From NCBI GenBank assembly GCA_030374765.1, contig JARGXX010000031.1:186001-250000 (forward strand): DNA of 64,000 nucleotides. The letters are read 5' to 3'. The notes below the pieces were generated by a model. It made no database searches. It was given only the letters and a program-made list of their open reading frames with translations, and was not told the origin of the DNA. Below, piece after piece: positions 9,870 through 20,720 of the stretch. This DNA comes from Agarophyton chilense. Lineage: Eukaryota; Rhodophyta; Florideophyceae; Gracilariales; Gracilariaceae. Each line of letters begins with the position of its first letter. The first letter of the stretch is position 1. Made by a program: the position numbers and the translations under genes.

Positions 9870-12133
9870 AACCATAATGTTTATGCCGACTTTGGCTTGG
9901 ACAAGGATTCATTGATTCGCCGCCTGACAGTTCTTGATACAGGCGCCGGACCGAACTTTATTCGGATATCCGAACTACGACCCACCGATCAGGAACGAAT
10001 TGGGTACTGACCGTTGCCGGATATCCTAGATGCTAATAGGAATGCAGTGAGAACACTTGGAACAGTGAAGTTGCTCGTTCGACTCGGATACTTTTTAGTG
10101 AAGGTGAATTTTAATGCCTGCGAGTCATTGGTCGAACCAGTTGTTCTGGGGTGTGATCATTGTTAAAGATTTGTCGAAGCAATTCGCCCTCAGAGTCGAC
10201 TACTTATGTTAGACGATGGCTCGACAGTGCCTAGAGTGAGAAGACCACTACGAAGAGTCCGTACAGCTGCTTTACTTCCACTCTCAATGGAATAAGAGTT
10301 AGCTCGTTGTCGTAAATCACCAAAGATTTGCGTGTCGAAACCTACAGTGTTAAAGGCTCAATCCCAAACCTGGGTACAATTGATAACACCACGACACGGT
10401 CTCGTGGGAATCCAGCCTAATGTAGCTATTGACGAGCATTGAGCGAATGGAATTGCCCAAGTTGAACCGGACAAACCCTTCTGGATAGTCAATAGTCACT
10501 TTACCGATAACGATTATCGTTTACCGAAGAATCAAATCGTTGCAGCTGCTCTGCCGCTCACAATAGCAGTGGTTCCAACTCATGTCTCGACCGCAGAAGT
10601 GCTATGGTTTGCTGATGTCTCAGACGAATCAACTGTCGCACATGAAGGTCCCAGAGAGTAGTCGCAAAGGACAGAAGACCAGAAGGACCCAAACAAGCTG
10701 GGAGAAGTACTAGTTCTCGAGAATGTTCCCGAAGGATATAAGGAAAGAATCAAACAAATGGTGAAAATGTATGCCTCTATGTGGATTGGAAAACTAGGAG
10801 AGGTCTCCCCCACAGAACATCATATTGATGTTATTCCAATATCTCGTCCCATTTTTCAGCCACCTTACAGAACAAAACAACGAACTCGTCAGATCGAGGA
10901 GGACAATGTTGCAAAGATGCTCGAAGCGGGTGTGATAGAAGCAGCACAATCTGCTTAGGCTTCAGATGTAGTGTTAGTCCCAAAACCGGATGGTTCTTAC
11001 GATTCTGTTTTGACTACCGGAAAGTCAAGGCAGTTACGATACGGCATACCAATCCACTGCCTCGCATGGACGAGTGTATATACAGCTCAGTCGGTGCGAA
11101 TGTGTTCACTACGCTTGACGCCAACACTGGCTATTGGAAGGTTCCTGTAGCCGAAAAAGATGAGAATAAGACTGTATTTGTGTCACACGCTGGACTATAC
11201 CGTTTCAAGCGGATGCCCTTTGGACTTACCAATGCTCCGGCAAATTCCCAGCGCGCCCTGGACATATTACTCTCAAAGTATAAATGGAAACATGTCTAAT
11301 CTATTTGCACGATGTCATTGTCTTCTCTCAATATATGGAAGGTCACATGCGATATGTAGAGGAGATCCTCAAAGCGTTGCAGACAGCAGGTATAACCTTG
11401 AAGTTCAAGAAATGCGAATTGTTCGCTAATACAGTGAAGTACTTGAGCCACATAACTAGGCCTGTTCAGCTTGCCATTCATGAAAGGTCACACAGCGGCA
11501 GTCCACGAATCACAACCACCGTCCACACAGACTCAATTGCGATCTTTTTTTGGATTATGTATCGTCTACAGACGATTTAACCCGCGATACTTGCACATTA
11601 CGGCTCCATTGACCATATTTTTGCGTAAAGGACAGCATGTTAGGCTCGAGGAATTCGGATCCATCGAACACGAAGCCTTCAAGAATTTGAAGAGAAAACT
11701 CGTCACAGCACGAATCTCGGCACTGTCCAAACCCAATCTACCCTATTCTTTGGATACCGACTCCAGTGAGAATCAGGTAGGGTGTGGCCTTTTCCAGACC
11801 CATCCGAACGGTCAGAGAAAACCAATCAGTTACTGGTCACGAACGCTGAACACTGCAGAGAAGATTTACTCCGTATCCGAAAAAGAATGCCTTGCGGTAT
11901 TGTGGGCACTGATTACTTTACAACTCTATCTCCAGGGAGAAACGTTTACCATCCATACGGATCATTCGTTCGTTCGATGGTTATTATCAATAACAGACCC
12001 CTTGGGGAGATTAACACGTTGGCGCTTACGCCTATCTGAGTTCTATTTCGAAGTTAAATATAAGAAGGGACGGGCTAACATACAAGGCGACGCTTTATCG
12101 CGATTGGAAACTTTAGGGGAAACCCAAGGGTAA
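9870..12133 (+). pseudogene. pol: protease, reverse transcriptase, RNase H of element A2 (broken)
   Basis: The protease motif LDTGAGPNF is read at about 9935-9965. The RT runs roughly 10740-11600, with ARGs such as PRMDECI, FTTLDANTGYW and FKRMPFGLTNAP. The catalytic box reads YLHDVIVFS where YLDD is expected, so one catalytic Asp is replaced by His, in addition to stops and frameshifts (for example at 10957-10959). The RNase H part, 11600-12133, is open and keeps DTDSSENQVG, SEKECLAVLWAL and HTDHS. The order protease-RT-RNase H-integrase is that of Ty3/gypsy pol. The element could not replicate on its own. Confidence 0.85.
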
Positions 12134-12159
12134 ATCGATGACGATTTACCGTGTTTTTC

Positions 12160-13570
12160 AATGGAGATGAACAAAGATGAAACGCAAGTTGAAGATCGAG
12201 AAGATGAAGGGCATTACTCCCAATTGGACCATCTCATTGAAATCCATGGAACTGAATCTCCTGATGAAGTCGAGCGTATTCCGATCACTGAGCACTTCAG
12301 TGAGCAACTCACCGATAACTTCTGTACAGCGATACGCTCTCGTCTTAACTGGGAGGGGGGGGGGAGGATTTGCCCTTTTCGAACGATTCACGAGGTATAT
12401 TGCTCAGACATGTCGAGAAGCATGATCAGATCGTGGTTCCGCACGCTTTGAAGAGTCGCGTACTCTATTTGGCTTATTATGCGAAGCTATCTGGACACCC
12501 AAGATGAGCAAAGTTGTTTATGACCCTAAGAATGGACTTCTATTGGCCAACGTTGGCAATGGACTGCCATGCGACGGTAAAGCTATGCCGAACGTGTGCG
12601 ATGAATCGCAGGAAACTCTATAAGAAGATGGAAAAAATGACCCTATTCCCGGCGAAGGCGCTTCTGCAATTCGTCAGCATCGACATACTTTGAGAGCAAA
12701 TTCGTTCCAATCAAGGATATCGCTACCTATTGGTAATTACAGATTGATTCTCAAAACTTCTACGGACTGTACCGTTGGAGAGGATAACCGCCTCGGTAGT
12801 AGCTCAGGCATTCATCAAACTCTGGGTGTATGTGTACGGACCGCCGGAAGGTCTGCTATCAGATAATGGAAAATGGTTAGTCGCTAATTTCTTTCAGAAG
12901 GTATGCCGAATAATGGGGATCAAGCACGTGTTTACCACGACCTACCACCCAAAGGGTAATGGTCAGGTGGAACGTTACAACCGTATGTTATCAGCCGCTC
13001 CTCGGCAATACATCGTGGAATACCCGAAGGAGCGGGACAGGTACACAGACAAATTCTGTTATGTACAACACGCAAGTGCATACGTCTACAAAGGCGGCTC
13101 CATTTGATCTCGTGATATCACGTAGCCCAACTTCAGTAACTATTAGGTTGGACGAAGTCACGGAACACAAACCGACACCGGTCAAGAATCATCTGAAGTG
13201 GAGAAAAGACCTGGGGTTGAGGACAGAGCAAGCGGCTCGAGAATTGCCAAAGACGCAAGCGCGTTACAAGTGAAATTCAGAAGCCCAACGGAGAAGACAG
13301 TTGTCATATCTCCAGGTAAGAGGATACGCGTTTATTCGCGTGGAACGACCTGAAAAGCAGGATGCACCACGTCGCAAATTGCTACCGGTAGCAACCGGAC
13401 CTTTCAAGGTAATGGAGCTCACCGATGACACAGTAGTGCCGAAGAAAGGAGAGGACGTCGAACTATTTTCGCGCGATCGCGTTGAAACCGCACCAGACAA
13501 CTCTGAACCCCAGGAAACTGGGAAAGGGAGCGCTGTTTATAAGCAGGAACGGGAGCAACCCGTCGAATAA
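12160..13570 (+). pseudogene. pol: integrase of element A2 (broken)
   Basis: After an acidic linker (12160-12340) the H2C2 zinc-binding part is read in pieces near 12460-12640. The catalytic core follows: SIDIL near 12680, LSDNG near 12865 and GQVERYNR near 12970, giving the three acidic residues of the DDE triad. Stops interrupt the core (for example TGA after SIDIL). At 13320-13500 there is a C-terminal barrel-like segment ending ATGPFKVMELTDDTV, the usual integrase tail. No chromodomain was recognised in A2. Integrase would insert the cDNA into the genome. Confidence 0.8.
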
Positions 13571-14113
13571 GACGATCTGCCTCCCGTGGCACACGGTGCT
13601 GACACGGCTCGTGATCTCCTGCGGCGCAGCACTACAGTAGCATTCTACGGAAGTTCTCCGAAAAATATGGACAAGCCCGGTGGCAAGATCCAGCACTCTG
13701 GTACGACCACAGTACCTGAAAACAGGAAAGATTTTTTCAAATTTGGTCCAATTAGATCCGGTCCAGAAGTGGCTGCACACACGCCATTAACCATTCAGGT
13801 TTAACCGTCGAGTGGAACACCACTCGTTGAGCGATAGCGCTTGGCAGTCGACCAAAGAGAAGAAGGCGAAGATGAAGCTAAACCTCCATTAGTGGTGGAT
13901 GCACCTCCTGCCGAACCCTCGGTGAAGAAGCCCGGTTTGGTTCAGGACCCTAAGAAGGACAGAAAGAACGAAAAACGTGAAGAAAAATGGATAACCGTAA
14001 ACCCGACGACTATGGAGTCAAAAGCCAAGAACGACGCTACAGTGGCCCAAAAAAGCCCTCAGCTGTCCGAACAGACTACGCAGATTAAATCTGAAGATAT
14101 AGGGAGTTCCTAA
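13571..14113 (+). other. Retrotransposon linker, function not recognised
   Basis: Two open stretches, 13586-13804 and 13841-14113, encode polar, Lys/Glu-rich sequence (KKDRKNEKREEKW) without a recognised domain. They lie between the integrase tail of A2 and the resumed pol of A1. The junction of the two elements must fall in or near this stretch, but no LTR is visible at it. Confidence 0.4.
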
Positions 14114-14920
14114 GCGCTCTCTCGGGAGGTTCCAGGAAACCGCAAATGCGCCTTCTTCCAGGCCTTGGTGGACTACCACGGTCAAGTTGTCCTCCAAGGA
14201 AAGCTAAAGATGGCCAAACGGACCACAAATGCGATCGGTCAGGGTAAGCCTTCTAGGACTCATACGGAATTAAGATCCTTCGTGGGCTTGGGCAACGTTT
14301 ACTGACGGTTCGTCCAAGGATTTGCTAAAATCTCGGCCCCCCTCAACGCAATGCTAAAAAAGAGAACACCTTCGGAGTTCAAAGCCCATACGGACGACCA
14401 GTACGAAGCATTTCAGACCGTAAAGAACAAATTGCTGAACCCACCCATCTTGGCTTTACCAAAGTCCAACAGGCCTTTCGTCCTGGACACAGATGCCTCT
14501 GATGTTCAAGTGGGTTGTGCACTTTCACAGGAACAGGAGTCACCGAAGGATCATCCACCTATTGGATACTGGAGCAGAACGCTTACCAGTGCAGAGCGAA
14601 ACTACAGTACTGCCGAAAAGGAATTTCTAGCCATCATATGGTCCATATTGACACTCCGTCCATACCTCGAGGGAACTAAGTCTCCCATTAGGACAGACCA
14701 CGATTCACTCCGCTGGTTACTCAATATGACCAATGCTTCAAGTCGCCTCGCTAGGTGGCGCCTCAGGCTGTCAGAATATGACTACGACAAAACCTATAGG
14801 CCAGGCATCAAGCACCAGGCAGCAGATGCCCTCTCGCAAATCATTACCGACGGAACTGATGACACTCCGTTGGACGACCTAATTCCTATCCTCTTTACAA
14901 ATGAGGGACCTCAGGGTTAA
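14114..14920 (+). pseudogene. pol: RT thumb and RNase H of element A1
   Basis: The segment opens with the end of an RT (THTELRSFVGLGNVY, then a TGA stop at about 14302 where the family has R or Q, then RFVQGFAKISAPLN). It continues as an open RNase H domain: LDTDASDVQVGCALSQ, STAEKEFLAIIWSI and RTDHDSLRWLL. It is clearly different from the RNase H of A2 3 kb upstream, so two pol genes are present. The RT fingers and palm of A1 are missing, deleted or replaced at the A1/A2 junction. Confidence 0.8.
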
Positions 14921-14938
14921 ACGGAAACAGATGACCTT

Positions 14939-16220
14939 ATGAGTAAGGTCCAATTGGATGATCCCGAGGTAAAGGAGAACGAAGTATACCTATTGGACTT
15001 GGAAACAGTAGTGTTCGATTCGACACCATCTCAGAGGAACGCGATAGCCCTGGAGGAAAAAGAGCTGCTCCCTATAACTATTGAGGAACTCCTACAGGCA
15101 CAGGTCGAAGACGAGTACTACAAGGAAACAGCCCATTTGGAAGGAACCCCTGGATGACTATTCGACTATGGCCGATTTAGACTATTGTGTCGCCGCTCAC
15201 CGCTGGATGGCGTACTTCAACGGGTACTACCAAGTCCACGAAGGGCGTGATTTCTATACTTCGCCCATTTCCCTCCCTTATATGGTCACCCTCGAGGCCG
15301 ACGAATGTACCAGACCCTAAGAAAGTTCTTCTACTGGCCAGTAATGGCGCCGAACCTATGGCAAACGTCACGGAACTGTACACCGTGCGCACAAATCCGA
15401 TGGTCTCGAGCAAACCATCAGGCCATATTGAAGCTCTTCTGCGCCGCAAGTCCGGTGGAATTTGTCGCAATCGATATACTTGGGCCTTTGCCTAAGTCGC
15501 CCCATGGAAAAAGATTTGTCTTCGTCGTAACCGACACGTTTACCAAGCTTACCGGAGCCCTACCCTTAGGGAAGACAACAGCCACGGATGTCGCCACGCC
15601 CTTCTTGTTCCACTGAGTATATCTATATGGCATGCCACTCTACCTCCTTACGGATAACGGCAGCCAGTTTGTATCCAAATTCTTTTCACACGTTTGTGCG
15701 ACCTTAGGTATCAAGCATGTGATCACCACGGCGTACCACCCGCAAACCAATGGACAAGCCGAACGCTTCAACCGCACCCTTCTGGGCCGATTGGCACACT
15801 ACGTGTCGGAGCACCAATTGGACTCGGACGACTACGTCGAGCCACTGGTTTATTCATGCAACACGCAGGTGCACTGTTCCACGGGGACAACGCCTTTCAA
15901 CTTAACGCTAACGAGAGCGCCGCCGTCGATAGCTGTGGACCTTTAAGAGTCTATCATACCCCAGGACATAACCGAAGGGATGCCTTCTACCCAGGCGAAG
16001 CGATACTTGCGGCGACGCATCGACCGCAGTATCCAATCGGCCAGAGCTGTACTAACCAAAGCCCAACTGCGCTACAAGGTCAAATGGGAAAAAGCCTTTT
16101 GGAACACACCGACCTTTGGGAAAGGAGAACTTTTCTACCTGGATTGGCCACTGAAGGACAGTGAAAAACTCAATAACACTACGCGGAAGCTCTTAACCAG
16201 CTCTACGGGACCATAAAAAG
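14939..16220 (+). pseudogene. pol: integrase of element A1 (broken)
   Basis: An acidic linker (14939-15150) leads to a frameshifted H2C2 finger (15290-15400, CTPCAQ) and a catalytic core with EFVAIDILGPLPK (15459-15497), LTDNGSQF (about 15647) and GQAERFNRTL (about 15752). All three catalytic acidic residues are kept. A TGA at 15614-15616 breaks the core and a TAA at about 15944 the tail. The final part continues in another frame to 16216. Confidence 0.85.
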
Positions 16221-16423
16221 ACCATATAGCCAATCAACACACCATTACGTTACTAATTGACGGCCTACATGACAACGTATCGATTGATCGGGTGAGACGA
16301 GCCCCCAGATCCCCCGAATGAGAAAAGTTCCAGTCCCCCGGCCCTACCGAATCGCCACGACCGCAGGTAGACGCTCAAGACTCCACAACATCTAAGTCAG
16401 TTTCCGCGGACCCGAATAGCCCC

Positions 16424-16700
16424 ATGGACCCGAAGGTCAATACTAATGACGATGACCCATCTTTTCCAACCGACTGCGATGGATTCGCCTCTCTGCACCG
16501 CACACTCCTGCCAGGCAATGAATACCAACCGAAATATGTGATTGAGCGCATCATCTCTGCCGGCTGGGGAGAAGATGGAACTATGGGCTACCGCGTCTCT
16601 TGGTTCGGCTACACGCCTAAGGAAGACATTTGGCAATAGCTTCAAACCATTCCGGGTACTTTCATCGCCCGTTACTGGCGGAAAATCGGCAGCAGGGAGT
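16424..16700 (+). pseudogene. Chromodomain at the end of A1 pol
   Basis: The frame encodes YVIERIISAGWGEDG, then YRVSWFGYTPKEDIWQ followed by a TAG stop, then FIARYWRK. This is the pattern of chromodomains fused to integrase in Ty3/gypsy chromoviruses, which guide insertion to chosen chromatin. The same domain ends pol in elements B and C, so the three lineages belong to one chromovirus group. Confidence 0.7.
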
Positions 16701-16771
16701 GCAGCCTTCAGAAAGGGGCAACCATTGGCCCAAATAATACCAAAACGCCTCTCGAAACACCTCTCGACACT

Positions 16772-17473
16772 ACGGTTCGCCGGAGCTGTAGTATCCGCTC
16801 TAACGGAGAGAGCAGACACCTGCGACAGCGTTCGGACTGCCGATGGGTCGCTTGCGGCGAAGGAAAAGGGGGGGTAGAGCTACAACACCAGCAAGCTGGA
16901 AGTGGGGTGTAAGGCCACTACTCGCCAGCGAGGGTGAACAGTGCAACTGTAAAACGTTGATGGAACGTAGGTACGAGACGGCTCGTGAAGTGGTTGGGGG
17001 CTGACTATCTATTATAGCTCGTCCGGATCTCCGGTTAAGGAATCCTAAGCGAGGAACAGAATAATCATGATGCCCATGTTGTCACCTTTACTTGGAGTCG
17101 GCGCTCACCTCTGGTACACTATATACTGTGTGCCAGGGTGAGTGCCCAAATAATGCGTAAATAATACCCAGTGGTCAGCCACTGAGCCAAACCACTGTAT
17201 GGGTATGGTCCCTAATGAACGTACATCTACAAAGGGTAGTAAAACCAGCCACGTGGATCGCCACTACATGCGCCGTTGAAAGCCCCTCCACTCGTGATAC
17301 CACGTGTTCCAACAATGTACCCTTCCTCCTGGCATCCTACGCGGTGTATCGCTTCTTATCCTAGCACTGACCAGGCCACTCAGTAATGAGTTCCAAACGC
17401 GACTTTGCGACAAAGAAACCAATGGAACGCCGAAGTAGTAGAATACTACAGGAGCACAACGGTTCGCCGGAGC
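16772..17473 (-). repeat. Inverted, truncated LTR fragment flanked by 15-bp direct repeats
   Basis: Bases 16787-17355 are an LTR in minus orientation, nearly identical to 4295-4864. Bases 17356-17458 are the same internal tail that precedes that LTR at 4199-4294. The 672-bp block is bounded by ACGGTTCGCCGGAGC at 16772-16786 and again at 17459-17473. So the insert is a 3' end (tail plus LTR), and the duplicated target is 15 bp, three times longer than the 5 bp used by the integrases here. It splits A1 between the chromodomain and the antisense gene. Confidence 0.7.
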
Positions 17474-17605
17474 GCCAGCATCAAAGAACCAAGCCAGCCT
17501 CAGGCGACACATGTGGAAGACCTGAGTCGCTCTCAAGGTTGGACGCCGTCCCAGGGCATGAACGCTTGAGATACAGAAACGACATTGGGAATTCATAAGC
17601 ATTAC

Positions 17606-17611
17606 TTTATT
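17606..17611 (-). terminator. AATAAA polyadenylation signal for the A antisense gene
   Basis: On the minus strand AATAAA lies about 60 bases after the stop codon of the reading frame that ends at 17670. Its position fits a polyadenylation signal for a transcript running antisense to the retrotransposon. Confidence 0.4.
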
Positions 17612-17669
17612 TGACTAACTAACACATTGACCTCAAGGTTCGCGAAAGCGCGCCTAACACCAACAGGAC

Positions 17670-19331
17670 TCACTGGGGCGGCGCAGGAGTAACCCCGTCG
17701 TTCCGATTGGAACCTGCATGAGCGAAACCGGGACTTAAGTCGCCCGAGGAGCCTACTGGACCACTAGGACCGGCCCCAGGGATCGGAGCACACTTCTTTG
17801 GCGGAGATGCACCTGAAGGACTATTGTCACCATCGGAAGCCTCCCACTCGGTCAAATTTAGACCATGCTGGGCATCCAAGTCGGCAGTACACGTCTGGGA
17901 AATCACTTGGGCATACTGCAGCAGGATGTTGTCCATGGCGGTCTTCAGATCCTGACCCTGTTGGGCAACTGCGGCGTAGCGAGCCGAGCGACGCGCCCAG
18001 GAGCAAGCTTCCCTCAGGACTGTCGCAATGTTCATCGAGGCAGTACTACCAACGTTACGGCAGCCATGACGGAGATGCGAAGCCGCAACCGTGACTGAAG
18101 CGGGGAAGTGTAGCAACGGAGAGGACAGACCGATGTTGACGCCCCCAGTGGACGCTTGAGCAAGTGCATCACCTACAGGACTTTCGTCTTCGACATTAAT
18201 CTCGCTAGGGGGGATGTCCATTTGGGCGATGGGCGGCTCATATGAGAGTTCATCCTGAGAAGCAGTGCCAGAAGGAGCTGTAGGAGGGGAAGCGGTCGGA
18301 AACACAACAGCGGACTCGAGCGGAGGATTAACGCCCCCTATGGGTAGGACGAACGGATCTTCACAGAAGGATTGTTCATCGGACGTACCAGCAGAAAACA
18401 AAGGCGTGGCTTCCACATCAGGCTCGAAGCACAGTGGATCGAAACCAATGGCCTTCGGGTGATACTCGTGCACATGACGCCTCGGGATGTTTGATGGTGG
18501 ATTCCTCAAAGGCTTGGCGGGATAGGCACGACCGTCGTCCGGGCCCTGTGGATGTCGTGGAATCGACGTGAACGAGTCGGTATCGTGGTCATACCAAAGG
18601 AACTCGGTATTCTTGCCCCACTCCATCTGTAGGATATGATCCAAAAAAGCCTCGGTCTTCTCAACGTCGAACTGGGTCCCACGGACGATATTCTGGATGC
18701 CCAGGTTCCTTAGGAAGCGGATCATGATGTCCGGGAGCGGGATTAGACGACGTAGAGGACCGGGTATGTTCTCGTCGTACCATACCCTTTGATCTTCCGA
18801 ACGGACATTACCACGGATTCCGTACTTTGCGGTATCCAGGAAGTCGATAAGGAACATCACGCCGAAATCAAAGAAAAGTCCCTGACAGGACAGCCAAGAC
18901 CTTTGGTCATTGTCATCGCCCATGAGTTGGGACGAATGATATGCCACCATAGACGGCGTGGGAACCAAAAGAAGCGGTGAGACACGCCAATACATGGACC
19001 ATTGGTTCCCATCCACGTGGGGAAGCGGAAGATATAACGGAAAAGGTTTGTCGGTGCTCATGTATTGAAACTCCACCTGGTGCCAATAAAAGAAGAACCC
19101 CAGGGATTGACGCAAACGACCATCAGGCTCATGCATCTCATTCCAACAGACCCTATTGAACATCTAGAACAGGCGTTCATACGGCGCTAGAAAGCACATG
19201 AGCGCCCAGAGGTTGTGACCCGCGGAAGGAAATCTCACATAAGGCGAGATGAAGTCCGTGTAAATGTCGAAAAGCAGTTTGTTCACCCTGCACTGATACT
19301 TGGCTTTCTCCTTGCAGCGGACGTTCGGCAT
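17670..19331 (-). pseudogene. Antisense protein of gypsy element A1, one in-frame stop
   Basis: On the strand opposite to A1 pol a frame stays open for 554 codons from an ATG at 19331, with a single TAG at 19164-19166; the open frame extends upstream to 19466 without an ATG. I do not recognise the family. Its N-terminal half is rich in aromatic residues (LGFFFYWHQVEFQY, VCWNEM). The middle has IPLPDIMIRFL, and at 18546-18593 a motif of the form YDHDTDSFTSIPRHPQ. The C-terminal third is Pro/Ser-rich and probably disordered. The antisense proteins of B and C share these blocks. It has its own AATAAA downstream. No signal peptide, membrane span or catalytic motif is obvious. Confidence 0.6.
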
Positions 19332-19466
19332 GTTTGCTTGGATGAGGGTGCGACAGCGCGTCGCCGAATGTGAAGGAGCGATAAAAACGGTTGAGCCCGG
19401 TAAGCCGCCGGGCCCTGAAGGATCTTGCAGGTGACACGTGTACGGGTCGACCTCAGGTGGACTCAA

Positions 19467-19801
19467 GTAGATACTTATTTTAATTTAAATAGTGTAATAG
19501 ATTAACCCTACAGTCCCAGGGAGATCTCAGCGCCTCTCCAGTACTATTTACTTGGCTCGAATGACGCTTCTCCCTAAAAGTACGGTGGGCACTGTTAGGA
19601 TACTAAATAACCCCCTTTGGTATACTAGTTCCACCCTTTGGTCTTCAAGCCATCGTTTCCGCGGCTCCGACCCGTAGGACTACGCAGTAAACGCCAGCTC
19701 ATTGCACCAAGTACTCTGGGAGTGCCGCTGTCAAGGATTCGAATCTTAAGACCCGCTCTACCACGCTAGCACCGGTTGAGACCCGTACGCTGACCCACCA
19801 G
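19467..19801. other. No gene; expected place of the A1 3' LTR
   Basis: In elements B and C the 3' LTR lies directly outside the antisense gene. Here an AT-rich start (19470-19505) fits an LTR, but no match to the 5' LTR at 5503-6055 was seen. The right half carries the tRNA-like stretch described separately. Confidence 0.35.
19730..19772 (-). repeat. tRNA-derived (SINE-like) sequence
   Basis: On the minus strand TAGCGTGGTAGAGCGG (19753-19768) resembles the internal A box of Pol III genes and GATTCGAATCC (19735-19745) the B box. Only seven bases separate them, far too few for an anticodon arm, so this is no functional tRNA. It may be a decayed SINE head. A comparable tRNA-like stretch lies near 63.9 kb. 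Confidence 0.35.
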
Positions 19802-20720
19802 TCATTGCTTTACAGGGGGCCGTAGTATGTGATACACGTTTGTGCATTTTTCGAACATGCCATCGTCATTCACACTGTATTCAAACAAAAACCGTTTCCA
19901 GTCCATTTTGGCGTTCAATACAGCAGAGTGAAAATTATCACAAGAAACGAGTTCTCTGTGCAAATGTTTAGCACTAAAAATAGTGCCGAGCATAGATTCA
20001 GAGGAGGCAAAACGAGTACCTGGCATCTTCACCGGAAGTACAGCATACCGCAAAGGCTTAGGTCTTCTTTTGGTATCCCGTTCGTGATCGTTTTCGCGAT
20101 ATCCCTAATTTCTTAGAATCATATTGTGCTTATCTCATAGGTTTTTGTATGGAGCATAAATCTTGGGATAATTTCGTTGATCAGCCATCATATCTGACGT
20201 AGTCAAAAGAATACCCTTAGTCTAAGGAGAATTAACTATATACCGCATTGAGAGGTTCGCCAAATGAGTCTGATCCTGACAAGGGATTAAATGTGTGGTC
20301 TTCTCAGACAAGAATTCCTCGGACTTTTCACAGAAGCTAGTGTCGTCATTCAAGACACCGCAGATCCAAGCCATATCTCCAAAATCGGAAAACACCTTGT
20401 TAATAATTCGATCATAATACTCAGCAGGTCATCTTCAATTTCTACAGTAGATGGACCGAAGCAAGTATGTTTGCCTTTGTCGCTCACTGCCAGTAATCGA
20501 GAGAAGAACATTAACGATAGTATCCTTTCCAACGTCTGTCAAACCGTCAAACACAAGTGTTCCAAACACTTGTGATAATGCCAACGATATAGAATTCTTC
20601 GCGCCCTTTAACATCGTACTGTAATATGCGTCAATGTTTCTCCCCGACAGTTTGAAAGCAGTTGGAACCTGCTTGGCGAAAAAGGGTTGAGAGCCTATAA
20701 ATATGAAAGAATTCGTCAAG
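19802..20720 (-). pseudogene. hAT-like transposase remnant (DUF659 region)
   Basis: On the minus strand LVFDGLTDVGKDTIVNVLLS (from about 20557) matches the DGW-T/S-D block of DUF659, the catalytic start of hAT transposases. Further along, GTRFASSESML (about 20017-19985) matches the TRF-S-ML motif of the same domain, followed by WKRFLFEY. The pieces lie in several frames. No BED finger or C-terminal dimerisation domain was identified, nor terminal repeats. Confidence 0.6.

Noticed and set aside
16787..17355. 3' LTR of element A1
   Set aside because: It is in the opposite orientation to A1 pol, belongs to the subfamily of 4295-4864, not 5503-6055, and is enclosed by 15-bp direct repeats together with a tail piece, so it is a later insertion.
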